Assembly: GCA_005518205.2 (NCBI GenBank)
Contig: RFFC02000002.1
Location: 186,001 to 250,000, forward strand
Origin: Hormoscilla sp. GUM202
Lineage (GTDB): Bacteria > Cyanobacteriota > Cyanobacteriia > Cyanobacteriales > Desertifilaceae
DNA length: 64,000 nucleotides
Direction of reading: 5' to 3'
Under the pieces are notes generated by a model, which was not told where the DNA came from, did not search any database, and was given only the letters and a program-made list of their open reading frames with translations. This document shows positions 54,319 to 62,886 of the stretch, one piece after another (position 1 is the first letter of the stretch; each line of letters starts with the position of its first letter). The translations under genes and the position numbers were made by a program.

Positions 54319-54819
54319 TTATTTGGGCGGGGAAGGTTCGGGGCTGAGAATCATGAGTTGATTCCCCTCACCGCTGTGCTGAATGACTACTACTGGGGGA
54401 CGCGCTGTTTGCGGGGCGTCTTTGGGAAGAGTAGGGAATATATAAAACTGACTGTTGCTGTTTATCAGTAAACGCCATACAATGATATCGGAGGAGTTGG
54501 AGTCAGTTGTATTGTTAAGTTCTCGTCCTATCCACTGTTCGTATAATCCCCTGTCCCCTATTACCCGGAAGTTTTTGGGAGAGGGGTCTGCTGTTTCGTC
54601 GTTGAGTTGGCGTCCTAATCCTAAACTATCCTCTTTGGTGACGAGAGTGATAACCGGTAAGGTAGAAGTATCGTTGACCGCATCCCGTCGGGCGTCAAGA
54701 TATCCCTGGGTACGGGCGAGGAAAAATAAGATAGTTAATACCCAAGCTACTACTACGATCTCCCGGAAGAAAGCCCGATCGGAAGCGCTGCAAAAGGCGA
54801 AGCTTGCCCAGATTGACAA
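54319..54819 (-). CDS. Hypothetical membrane-anchored protein
   Basis: The protein is 166 residues. A hydrophobic helix near the N-terminus (FFREIVVVAWVLTILFFLA) is followed by a hydrophilic part with QGYLDARRDAVNDTSTLPVI, DRGLYEQWIGRELNNTT and IVWRLLINSNSQFYIFPTLP. No known domain was recognised. The first 20 or so residues may be spurious: codons from a neighbouring frame (54695-54892) look equally plausible upstream, so the gene may be N-terminally shortened or frameshifted. Confidence 0.5.
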   Translation of the reverse strand: MSIWASFAFCSASDRAFFREIVVVAWVLTILFFLARTQGYLDARRDAVNDTSTLPVITLVTKEDSLGLGRQLNDETADPSPKNFRVIGDRGLYEQWIGRELNNTTDSNSSDIIVWRLLINSNSQFYIFPTLPKDAPQTARPPVVVIQHSGEGNQLMILSPEPSPPK

Positions 54820-54991
54820 GTACCAGCATCATTCCTCTTGGTCCCCGTTTATTCTGATTGGAGATGGCAGCTAAGGAATTCAAAATTCTCAATCGTAGGT
54901 TTGGTTGAGGCCCGAAACCAAACCATCATACATTTCTGGATAGATCGCCATTCATTCCCAATTTACCATTCCCAATTTACCATTAAACAAT

Positions 54992-55363
54992 ATGTCATTA
55001 CCAGATGAATTTTGGCAAGGGATCGAGCAATTCAACCAGCAAGAGTTCTACGCCTGTCACGATACTCTGGAAGCCTTATGGATAGAAGCCTCAGAACCAG
55101 AGAGAACTTTTTACCAAGGCATTCTACAAATTGCTGTCGCCATCTATCACCTCGGCAATGATAACTGGCGGGGTGCCGTTATCCTCCTGGGAGAAGGCAT
55201 TTCTCGCCTCAGTCGTTACCTGCCAGACTATGCAGGACTTGATATCAACGAACTGCTAACCGAGAGTCAAGAACTCCTGAAGCAGTTGCAACAAGCTGGA
55301 CCGGAAAATGTGAATTCAACTGCCTGGAAATATCCCCAAATTGTGAAGATAGTTGATAGTTGA
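54992..55363 (+). CDS. DUF309 family protein
   Basis: The protein is 123 residues. The signature of DUF309 is clear: FNQQEFYACHDTLEALWIE, followed by RTFYQGILQIAVAIYHLGN and NWRGAVILLGEGISRLSRYL. These are small all-helical proteins of unknown biochemical role, widespread in cyanobacteria and Bacillus. It stands alone, and the sequence before it contains repeated cccaatttaccatt units. Confidence 0.9.
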   Translation: MSLPDEFWQGIEQFNQQEFYACHDTLEALWIEASEPERTFYQGILQIAVAIYHLGNDNWRGAVILLGEGISRLSRYLPDYAGLDINELLTESQELLKQLQQAGPENVNSTAWKYPQIVKIVDS

Positions 55364-55614
55364 TAGTTTGTTTCGAGTCTTTGCGTTTCCAAAGACCGGG
55401 AAGGATCTGTTAGGATCTGTTATATTTCACTGGTCACTGGTCACTGGTCATCTCGTCCGGATCCCATAGTGCGGAGTTTGCAGTCGCGACGCCGGATCCT
55501 GTGCGGCCACGTGCAACAACTCTATATATCCGATCCAGTTGGCCTACCTGTTTGGTGTACCAGGATGCCGAATGTGAGTTATAATTAAATTTGAAACTCG
55601 ATAAGCTCTCAAAA

Positions 55615-55887
55615 ATGCTACTTTTACCCAAACTGCAAAGTTTACCAAATAGTTTTCCAATCGAAGGGGCAGTCAAGATCGAATTAGTTGAAGGCATTCC
55701 CATATTTCGTGCCTCTAGTCCCATTCAAGAACGGATTGATGCACTATTGGAAAAACAAAAAAAATTATTCCTCAACTCTGAAGAAAAACAAGAACTAGAC
55801 TTATATGAAGAAATAGATGACTATCTCAGTCTTGTCAATAGAACTGTCCGCAACATTTACTTAAACCAGAATCAATTGAATTTATAA
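55615..55887 (+). CDS. Hypothetical protein upstream of HNH remnant
   Basis: The protein is 90 residues from ATG 55615 (MLLLPKLQSLPNSFPIEG), with ALLEKQKKLFLNSEEKQELD and EIDDYLSLVNRTVRNIYL. The second half resembles short cyanobacterial proteins encoded directly before HNH endonucleases. It is followed after 3 bases by a broken HNH gene. Codon use is AT-rich, unlike the glycerate kinase on its right, so the pair was probably acquired together. Confidence 0.6.
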   Translation: MLLLPKLQSLPNSFPIEGAVKIELVEGIPIFRASSPIQERIDALLEKQKKLFLNSEEKQELDLYEEIDDYLSLVNRTVRNIYLNQNQLNL

Positions 55888-55890
55888 ACA

Positions 55891-56100
55891 ATGCCTGCTC
55901 GTCGTCAAATTCCTGAAGATACCCAAGCAAACAGCGGGCTAATTTTTTATGCGAATATTGTCATGCATCGGAAAAATGGCAGTATGTAGCCTTTACTATC
56001 GAGCATGTCATTCCACTAGCCAAAAATGGAGCAGATACTCTTGATAATTTGGCTTTAGCCTGTTTTCATTGCAACCGTAAAAAATCAGATAGAACTACAG
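55891..56100 (+). pseudogene. HNH endonuclease, frameshifted and truncated
   Basis: ATG 55891 starts MPARRQIPEDTQ. After a frameshift near 55935 the frame continues ANFLCEYCHASEKWQYVAFT, IEHVIPLAKNGADTLDNLA, LACFHCNRKKSDRTT. This is a full HNH core with zinc-binding CxxC pairs and the EHV catalytic His. The sequence ends at about 56100, where it abuts the 3' end of the opposite-strand glycerate kinase gene. Confidence 0.75.
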
Positions 56101-56729
56101 ACAATATCAATATTTTCTACCACTTCTGGTGCCGCGCGATCGCCCTCGCCTCCCCAAGCAGACTTATCAAAGCGAGGAATTTCCACCCGTCCTTTGCCAT
56201 CGCGCAGTTGCTGTAGAACAGTCATTCCCAACTGCACGTCATGGGTTCCCGGGGGACCGCGCCAGACCAGACGGGGGTCTTGTTGCTTCAACTGTTGGCG
56301 TTCGGCATAGGTTAAATACAAATCATCGATCGAAAGACTGAGACTATTGTATCCCAGTTGCTGTAGAATTAACTTTAGAACAGATCCCAGGGTCGTTTTG
56401 CCAGTGCCCTGTCCTCCCAAAATGCCCTGGACTAGGGGCCGATCGCCCTGTTGTCTGGCCGTGCCCAACTGCATCCCTAAAGGTAACCACAGGTTCCAGA
56501 GAGTTGACAGCAGCAGATTTTCCCGGATCTGGGGACATAACCGCTGCACTTTGGAATATACCGAACAGAAGAGATGCGATCGCCCTTTAACGATCGTACT
56601 CGCATTTGCTGGGGTAATGCCAAAGGCCCGGGCCCTGGAGAAAGGGGCGATCGCCTCTCGTTCCAGCACCTGCCAGTCCGATAAACCCAGTTGTTCTCCT
56701 GTTACCAACTTTATCAGAATATCTAACAT
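56085..56729 (-). CDS. D-glycerate 3-kinase, C-terminally truncated
   Basis: The protein is 214 residues. The opening (EREAIAPFSRARAFGITPAN) and P-loop (GILGGQGTGKTTLG), then SIDDLYLTYAERQQL, WRGPPGTHDVQLG and RFDKSAWGGEGDRA, are those of the plant/cyanobacterial glycerate kinase of photorespiration. Family members are typically more than 300 residues. This one stops after APEVVENIDIV with four unrelated residues, exactly where the HNH remnant begins on the other strand. About a third of the enzyme is missing, so it is probably non-functional. Confidence 0.8.
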   Translation of the reverse strand: MLDILIKLVTGEQLGLSDWQVLEREAIAPFSRARAFGITPANASTIVKGRSHLFCSVYSKVQRLCPQIRENLLLSTLWNLWLPLGMQLGTARQQGDRPLVQGILGGQGTGKTTLGSVLKLILQQLGYNSLSLSIDDLYLTYAERQQLKQQDPRLVWRGPPGTHDVQLGMTVLQQLRDGKGRVEIPRFDKSAWGGEGDRAAPEVVENIDIVCSSI

Positions 56730-57064
56730 CAGGAATTCAGCTTAAAAGCCTCAACGAACAAACCGTAAATCAGACCAATTTTCAGCCCATTCAGCACCTC
56801 CGCCCATAAAATGCCCCTCAGTTGCTGGCCGCGACCGTAAATCATCCTACTGGCCAACTCCGTTAATAGTACCATAATTGCGGCCACCACCATATCCTGA
56901 TCGGCCCTCTGTCCCGAGAAACTAGACACCACCGAGGCCAGTAGGAAACCGAACAGCAAACTAATTACCTGCAAGGATAAGCGCCGCCAGGGATTGCGCA
57001 ATCCTCGGTTCAGTCGATCGCCTGCGTCATCTATAATTCTATTGAGGCGGGTATTCTGTGTCAT
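56729..57064 (-). CDS. ycf20: Ycf20/DUF565 family protein
   Basis: The protein is 111 residues. The pattern TRLNRIIDDAGDRL, NPWRRLSLQVISLLFGFLLA, FSGQRADQDMVVAAIMVLL, TELASRMIYGR and LKIGLIYGLFVEAFKL is that of Ycf20, with three membrane helices. Plant and algal homologues influence photoprotection (non-photochemical quenching). It overlaps the start of the glycerate kinase gene by one base and is the first gene of that pair. Confidence 0.88.
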   Translation of the reverse strand: MTQNTRLNRIIDDAGDRLNRGLRNPWRRLSLQVISLLFGFLLASVVSSFSGQRADQDMVVAAIMVLLTELASRMIYGRGQQLRGILWAEVLNGLKIGLIYGLFVEAFKLNS

Positions 57065-57092
57065 GCCAATTTACTGTTAAAATGAGGAACTG

Positions 57093-58868
57093 ATGATTGG
57101 TAGAAACTGGATGAACTATAGGTACTGGTTACAGCATTGGGAAAAACATCCCGTAGTTGCTTGGACCCTGTCTATTTTATGCTTATCTCTAGTAACTTGG
57201 CTGGCCTTCTTGCGGAATTTGGGCAGTATCGGTCTCATTGACGAGACCGAACCCCTATTTGCCGAAGCTGCCCGCCAGATGACAGTGACAGATGATTGGA
57301 TCACTCCCTATTATAATGGTAAAACTCGCTTTGATAAGCCCCCATTGATCTACTGGCTAATAGCAATAGCATACAAAATAATCGGTGTCAATGAATGGGC
57401 AGTGCGCTTGCCCTCGGCCCTGGCTGCGATCGCCCTTACAGGCTTTTGCTTCTACAGCTTAATCGTCATCAGTCAATGGCAAAGCCAGGACCGGTTTTTG
57501 CCCCAGAAAGTCTGGTTATGGGCGGGGTTTAGTGCCACCATTACCGCTTTCAATATCCATACTATAGCATGGGGAAGGAGTGGGGTTTCTGATATGCTAC
57601 TCAGTAGCTGCATGGGAACGGCGCTGCTGGCATTTTTCCTCGGCTACGCTGCTGGCAAACCCCAGGTAAAAGCACGTTGGTATTTGGCTTTTTACATCCT
57701 CAGTGCCCTGGCAGTGCTGGCCAAGGGACCGGTAGGAATTGTGTTGCCAGGGCTGATTATCGCTAGCTTTCTACTTTACCTGGGTAAGGCTAAGGAAGTC
57801 TTGCAGGAAATGCCGCTGCGGCGCGGTCTGTTGATTTTTATGGCGATCGCCCTACCTTGGTATATGATGGTAACTTGGGTGCATGGTTTAGATTATCTGG
57901 AATCTTTCTTTGGCTATCATAACATAGAACGCTTTACCACTGTCGTGAATAAGCATTCAGCCCCCTGGTACTTTTACTTTATAGTGGTACTCGTAGGTTT
58001 TGCTCCCTGGTCCCTTTACTTGCCAGCGGCGATCGGGCAAACGAAATTCTGGCAGCGTCGATGGTGGCGTCATCAACCCCGCTGCCACCAGCTGAGTCTG
58101 TTTGCCCTGTTCTGGTTTGCCTCAATATTCGGCTTCTTCACCATCGCCGTCACCAAACTTCCCAGTTATGTATTGCCCTTAATACCTGCTGCTGCTATCC
58201 TAGTATCACAGCTACGGCGTCACCCAGATAAACCTTCTGGGAAAAACTACCCCATGTTGTGGAGCGCGATCGCCAATGTCCTGTTTGCCTGTGTTGTGGC
58301 TGGGGTGCTTCTCTATAGTCCCCGCTGGCTAGGAGAGGATCCTGCCATGCCCAACTTACCCCAAGCAATGCTGGAGTCGGGGTTAATTATCAGGGCCGTC
58401 TCGATCTTGACCTTAGCCGCCGCTGCTGCTACAATATTTATCCTGGCACGCCGAATAACTTGGCTTTGGGGAGTAAACCTGTTGGCTTTTATTGCTATCA
58501 CGATCTTGGCGCTCGCGCCACTATTTTCCCTGATCGACGGCCAGCGTCAGCTGCCCTTGCGGCAGTTAGCCCAGACAGTAGTCGAGGTAAGACTGCCAGC
58601 AGAAAAGTTGATAATGATTGGCTTTGAAAAACCCAGTTTAGTATTTTACACTGGGCAGCCAGTAAAATACTATCTGCAAGCCATAAAAGCGGTCAGACGC
58701 ATGAAACAAATGGCTGTTAGAGAACCAGCACCGGAGACTATCTTGATTTTGGGCGAGTCGAAAAAAATTGCTAAAATTGGATTTAGCGATCGCCAGTATC
58801 AGTATTTAGGTAAAGCTGGAGCTTATGAACTCCTGCGCGTATCCAAGCATGAATTTCTGAAACTTTAA
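57093..58868 (+). CDS. GT39/ArnT-like membrane glycosyltransferase
   Basis: The protein is 591 residues with about ten to twelve membrane helices. The conserved first-loop acidic motif DETEPLFAEAARQM, then WITPYYNGKTRFDKPPLIYW, is that of ArnT/PMT-type glycosyltransferases, which transfer sugars from polyprenyl-phosphate donors. AWGRSGVSDMLLS, LAKGPVGIVLPGL and KLPSYVLPLIPAAAIL are further family features. The acceptor is unknown. ATG 57111 is an alternative start. It is divergent from ycf20, with 28 bases between the starts. Confidence 0.92.
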   Translation: MIGRNWMNYRYWLQHWEKHPVVAWTLSILCLSLVTWLAFLRNLGSIGLIDETEPLFAEAARQMTVTDDWITPYYNGKTRFDKPPLIYWLIAIAYKIIGVNEWAVRLPSALAAIALTGFCFYSLIVISQWQSQDRFLPQKVWLWAGFSATITAFNIHTIAWGRSGVSDMLLSSCMGTALLAFFLGYAAGKPQVKARWYLAFYILSALAVLAKGPVGIVLPGLIIASFLLYLGKAKEVLQEMPLRRGLLIFMAIALPWYMMVTWVHGLDYLESFFGYHNIERFTTVVNKHSAPWYFYFIVVLVGFAPWSLYLPAAIGQTKFWQRRWWRHQPRCHQLSLFALFWFASIFGFFTIAVTKLPSYVLPLIPAAAILVSQLRRHPDKPSGKNYPMLWSAIANVLFACVVAGVLLYSPRWLGEDPAMPNLPQAMLESGLIIRAVSILTLAAAAATIFILARRITWLWGVNLLAFIAITILALAPLFSLIDGQRQLPLRQLAQTVVEVRLPAEKLIMIGFEKPSLVFYTGQPVKYYLQAIKAVRRMKQMAVREPAPETILILGESKKIAKIGFSDRQYQYLGKAGAYELLRVSKHEFLKL

Positions 58869-58907
58869 CTCAAGGTGATGGCGATAATTTACAATTAGTA
58901 ATTAGCA

Positions 58908-60857
58908 ATGAACCAGGGAGAAATGATGACATTCCATAACCCGCCAACAGAGCAACAAGGTATTTATCGTTACGATCCGACCAGCATCAAAACAGGGGGA
59001 CCGGCGCGGATATTTTCCCAGGTGGGAGAAGATGGAATCCTGCGTTATATTGTGGAAAAGATGCGGGAAAATTTGGTAGATAAAGGTCATGTTTCAGAAC
59101 CTTTAAGGCAGATGCTCGCAGGAATAGAGGAAATAGGTAAGAGTATAAAACAGGGGTGGGGGAAAGTAACGACATTACTGGCAGATTGGGAATTCATCAA
59201 TTCCGGGTGGCTGAACTTTGACCTGCCTCCGGGAGAGCAGTACAATACTAGCTATGCTGTAGGGCGTCGGGCCATAGTAGAAATAATGGTAGCTGCTAGA
59301 GATGCAGGTAGTGAGGCGGCATCCACGGCGGCGAAAGCGGGATGCTCTCAAAGGGAACAGTCCGATCGCCAACGTCAGGGGTTTTTCCAGGAAATCGAAG
59401 ATAAAGGAAAACAGCGAGCGCGAGTGAGTTTAATTTATGAAAGGGAGGGGAGTTTGACCGATCGGGCCTTTGCCAATCAGCGCCTCGCAGGAGCAAATCC
59501 GATGATGCTGCGCCGGGTGTTAAAATCAGATGGAACTCTGCTCCAGAGTTGGTCTAACGGTCTCTATCCCCTGGCAACAGGAGCACGGATCGATCTATTG
59601 GAGGAGGCGGCAAGCGATCGCCTATTTATGGTCGAATACCCGCTATTAGAAAATCTCACGGCCACTGAGTTGCAGGGGGGTCGATACGTAGGCAGTCCCA
59701 AAGCTTTGTTCTACCGCTCCCAGAGCGGACTGGAACCAGTTTTAATCCAGTTAGAATCAGGAGGAAAACTGTTGACACCTGGGGGGGCAGCAGATGACTG
59801 GATGCGAGCTAAACTATATGTCCAGGTAGCAGATATCACTCACCAAGAACTGAGCGAGCATCTCTGCTACACCCATCTGATTATGGAAGCATTTGCGATC
59901 GCTACTCCCCGACAACTGCCAGACAATCATCCCCTCTATCGGCTACTGCATCCTCACTTCCAGTTCCTGTTAGCAATTAATGGCCGCGTGGAGCCAGTTC
60001 TCTTGGGGGAAGACGCCGCTATTGGGAAGCTGATGGCTCAGACGAGAGATACTTCTGTGGATATCATCAACCGTGCCTACCGCAAACGACCCTTTGAAGA
60101 CTATTCTTTGCCTAATGATATTAAACGGCGGGGCATAGAACCAGAATTTTTACCCCAATTTCCCTATCGGGATGATGCCCAATTGCTCTGGGAGGCGATC
60201 GCCCGCTATGCTACAGCTTACCTGCAACGCTACTACCCCTCCGACCAGGCAGTGCAGCAAGACCCTTACCTGCAAGCTTGGGCGGCAGAACTAGGCGCAC
60301 CCCTAGATTCTCGACCCCTAACTGAATTTGCCCAAGCACCCTCTTGGATCCCCTCCGAACTAGCTGCCGAAGTAGGACTATCGATCGAATCACTGCCACA
60401 CCATCCCCGGGTGCCCAATTTTCCCGAGAAAATCACCAGGTTAAAGGAATTAATTGATATTGCCACTCAGATTATCTTTACCTCTGGTCCCCAGCACGCT
60501 GCCGTCAATTTCAGTCAGTTTGACTACATGGGTTATGTCCCGAATATGCCATTAGCTGCCTACGCCAGACCTGATGTAGCGGCATCTCTGGACCAAATGC
60601 TGCCCCCGCCAGATAATGATTTAGATCAGACGAGATTAACTTTTATTCTCAGCGAAATTCGCTGGGGTCGCTTGGGGAGTTCCGATCTCATCAACTTTGT
60701 CGATGGGGGCGATCTGAAAATCCTGGCCCAGTTTCAGGCCGATCTCCAGGAAATTGAAAGCCAAATTCAAACTCGCAATCAGCAACGTCGCGAAGAAACT
60801 GGTCTCGACTATCCCTATCTGCTTCCTTCCCAGATCCCTAACAGCATTAATATCTGA
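58908..60857 (+). CDS. Lipoxygenase
   Basis: The protein is 649 residues and lacks an obvious PLAT domain. Iron-site motifs are intact: SEHLCYTHLIMEAFAIAT (two His, about 318-335), RQLPDNHPLYRLL, TSGPQHAAVNFSQFDYMGY (His and Asn, about 524-542), and the C-terminal Ile of PNSINI. Also typical are DIKRRGIE, FPYRDDAQLLWEAI and RYYPSDQAVQQD. It should insert O2 into polyunsaturated fatty acids, giving hydroperoxides. The first ~150 residues are less conserved. It starts 39 bases after the glycosyltransferase gene and may be cotranscribed with it. Confidence 0.92.
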   Translation: MNQGEMMTFHNPPTEQQGIYRYDPTSIKTGGPARIFSQVGEDGILRYIVEKMRENLVDKGHVSEPLRQMLAGIEEIGKSIKQGWGKVTTLLADWEFINSGWLNFDLPPGEQYNTSYAVGRRAIVEIMVAARDAGSEAASTAAKAGCSQREQSDRQRQGFFQEIEDKGKQRARVSLIYEREGSLTDRAFANQRLAGANPMMLRRVLKSDGTLLQSWSNGLYPLATGARIDLLEEAASDRLFMVEYPLLENLTATELQGGRYVGSPKALFYRSQSGLEPVLIQLESGGKLLTPGGAADDWMRAKLYVQVADITHQELSEHLCYTHLIMEAFAIATPRQLPDNHPLYRLLHPHFQFLLAINGRVEPVLLGEDAAIGKLMAQTRDTSVDIINRAYRKRPFEDYSLPNDIKRRGIEPEFLPQFPYRDDAQLLWEAIARYATAYLQRYYPSDQAVQQDPYLQAWAAELGAPLDSRPLTEFAQAPSWIPSELAAEVGLSIESLPHHPRVPNFPEKITRLKELIDIATQIIFTSGPQHAAVNFSQFDYMGYVPNMPLAAYARPDVAASLDQMLPPPDNDLDQTRLTFILSEIRWGRLGSSDLINFVDGGDLKILAQFQADLQEIESQIQTRNQQRREETGLDYPYLLPSQIPNSINI

Positions 60858-60867
60858 TCGTTTGCCG

Positions 60868-60955
60868 TTCGTAGTAAGCACTTTAGTGCTTCTGGGTTCG
60901 TAGTAAGCACTTTAGTGCTTCTGGGGTTCGTAGTAAGCACTAAAGTGCTTACCAG
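60868..60955. repeat. Three copies of gttcgtagtaagcac repeat
   Basis: Copies start at 60868, 60897 and 60927. Each has a gtaagcac..gtgctt dyad. They lie directly behind the lipoxygenase gene and could form a terminator-like hairpin set. Confidence 0.85.
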
Positions 60956-61810
60956 GCGCGATTGGCGCCTAGGGCGTCGGTCCATTAATAATACTTGACA
61001 AATTCAAAAGGCTGTGTATCAACGGAAGATCAACATCTTCTCCCCTCCCCCCTCTCCCTCTCCCTCCCTCTCCCCTGATGACAAAGCGCCAAAATTTGTT
61101 CTACAGCGACCAAGCTCTAGGGGTGTTTCTGACAAAATTTTTTTTATGGCTGTTTTTTGCTCGGCACCGGCGATCGCCTGACCCCGGACTTCCAGCTCTC
61201 CGAGTATGTGATACATTTACAAATCGGTCCATACACCTTCCTCTTTCATACAAATATGTCTGGGTCAAACTACATATTTTTGCAGATTTCAGAATGATAT
61301 AACTAATATATATGGGTATATGAATGTGGGACTCATCTTAATATTATCTCCGTTGTCTCCGTTATTTACGTCATCTCCGTCAAAAATGAAATAGGTTGGG
61401 TAAGGGGCCTCTACTCTACTCCAGCCTAGTTGGCTTGAAGCCCAAAGATTTGTAAAAAGCATGGGCCCGATCGCGCCTCTGTACTGGCACCGGTTCATGG
61501 GGCGATCGGAGCCCGGCCTTTTATCCCGAAACTTCTTGTGAACTCGCACCTGAATTGTGAAACGCTTCTTCTCTCCTAAGCTGTCGCGCATTTAAATTGC
61601 ATGGCTCCAAAGGCTGAAACCATTGCTATCAATGACTTTCCCCATTTTGAATGAGAGAATTTTGAATTTAGCAATTGCTTAGTCCACCAGCAGACAATCT
61701 CGGCGCGAAACGCCTGGGAAGCAATCTTCGAGCTTACTAGGAAGGATTAGGTTTGTGGTAATTCTAGGCTAAAACTCCAGCATGGGCCCGAGGGGACTTC
61801 TGTTAAGCTA
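60956..61810. other. Long spacer with duplicated blocks, no gene
   Basis: It contains a pyrimidine-rich tract (tcccctccccc.., 61037-61075), part of a segmental duplication (61439-61573 and 61681-61810) and AT-rich DNA. No conserved coding frame was found. Confidence 0.5.
61439..61573. repeat. Segmental duplication block 1, left copy
   Basis: This 135-bp block is repeated at 62341-62475 with about two visible differences (cggagccc/cggggccc, acttctt/acatctt). The offset is 902 bases. Confidence 0.9.
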
Positions 61811-61898
61811 TTACAAAACTAGATTTGCTCTTTCAACAAGCCAGTACCTAGCAAGTTCTTCGTCTTGAGGTAAACCAAGTAATCCTTCTTTATAAGCG
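61681..61898. repeat. Segmental duplication block 2, left copy
   Basis: This block of about 218 bp is repeated at 62480-62697. It includes the last ~30 codons of the SEL1-repeat gene and its downstream DNA. The offset is 799 bases, so the right copy lacks about 103 bases found between blocks 1 and 2 here. Confidence 0.9.
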
Positions 61899-62152
61899 TT
61901 ACCTAAAATTTCTTGAGATGGTCTGTAATCTTGTGCTGCTTTTCGATACCATTTAACAGCTTCCGCGTCATTCTTGGGTACCCCTTGACCCTTTGCGTAG
62001 ATTTCACCCAGTCGATAACAAGCCCAGGGAAAATTCTGAACTGCTGCCGCTTTATACCACGTAATAGCCTCCGCAGATGTTTTGTTGTTTTTAGAAAAAA
62101 TGTCCCCTAAAGCTGACTGGGCAAAAGGAATATTTTTCTGAGCCGAGACCAT
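61811..62152 (-). CDS. SEL1-repeat protein, probably N-terminally truncated
   Basis: The protein is 113 residues. Three SEL1 units are visible: AQSALGDIF..AITWYKAAA, ACYRLGEIYAKGQGVPKNDAEAVKWYRKAA and LGNAYKEGLLGLP..ELARYWL. Upstream of the ATG the same frame continues backwards with GGAIKWL, part of another SEL1 unit. There it meets repeat DNA (62160-62340), so the natural N-terminus is gone. SEL1 repeats mediate protein interactions. Confidence 0.7.
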   Translation of the reverse strand: MVSAQKNIPFAQSALGDIFSKNNKTSAEAITWYKAAAVQNFPWACYRLGEIYAKGQGVPKNDAEAVKWYRKAAQDYRPSQEILGNAYKEGLLGLPQDEELARYWLVERANLVL

Positions 62153-62224
62153 CAGCCATTTGATTGCTCCCCCGCTACTGATGCGCTAAGGCGCAACCGT
62201 ATCCACGTGGCTCCTACTGCCGCA

Positions 62225-62336
62225 GCACGAGAGCGCAACAGTATACTGTGGCTCTTTCTGCCGCAAGCACGAGAGCGCAACAGTATACTGTGGCTCTTTC
62301 TGCCGCAAGCACGAGAGCGCAACAGTATACTGTGGC
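62225..62336. repeat. 42-bp tandem repeat, nearly three copies
   Basis: Units start gcacgagagcgcaacagtat at 62225, 62267 and 62309, each exactly 42 bases long; the third is incomplete. A gtatac palindrome lies in each. The array sits between the broken SEL1 gene and the right copy of the segmental duplication. Confidence 0.9.
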
Positions 62337-62340
62337 TGTC

Positions 62341-62475
62341 AGCCCAAAGATTTGTAAAAAGCATGGGCCCGATCGCGCCTCTGTACTGGCACCGGTTCAT
62401 GGGGCGATCGGGGCCCGGCCTTTTATCCCGAAACATCTTGTGAACTCGCACCTGAATTGTGAAACGCTTCTTCTC
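62341..62475. repeat. Segmental duplication block 1, right copy
   Basis: Right-hand copy of 61439-61573. Confidence 0.9.
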
Positions 62476-62479
62476 ACCT

Positions 62480-62697
62480 AGTCCACCAGCAGACAATCTC
62501 GGCGCGAAACGCCTGGGAAGCAATCTTCGAGCTTACTAGGAAGGATTAGGTTTGTGGTAATTCTAGGCTAAAACTCCAGCATGGGCCCGAGGGGACTTCT
62601 GTTAAGCTATTACAAAACTAGATTTGCTCTTTCAACAAGCCAGTACCGGGAAAGTTCTTCGTCTTGAGGTAAACCAAGTAATCCTTTTTTATAAGCG
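62480..62697. repeat. Segmental duplication block 2, right copy
   Basis: Right-hand copy of 61681-61898, carrying the end of a second SEL1-repeat gene. Confidence 0.9.
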
Positions 62698-62700
62698 TAA
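62610..62700 (-). pseudogene. SEL1-repeat gene, 3' end only
   Basis: The minus-strand codons read AYKKGLLGLPQDEELSRYWL followed by VERANLVL and stop, nearly identical to the end of the SEL1 gene at 61811. The sequence beyond 62700 is unrelated. It is a by-product of the segmental duplication. Confidence 0.7.
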
Positions 62701-62886
62701 CTCCGAACTCCATTGGAAGGCTCCTATTATGCTTCCCAGATTGGGAAAATTTCCCCTCGCAGATAAGCATCAAAGTGCTTTTGGTAGTGATAAACATGTA
62801 GTGATGTGATGGCTAGTCTGTCCCAATAGGTGTGGGGATGTGGCATTTTCAATTTTTCGGCTGGGACGTCAATGCCTGAAATATCG

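Noticed and set aside
61078..61302. 74-codon frame behind the lipoxygenase
   Set aside because: It begins in a pyrimidine tract, has mixed composition and no conserved motif.
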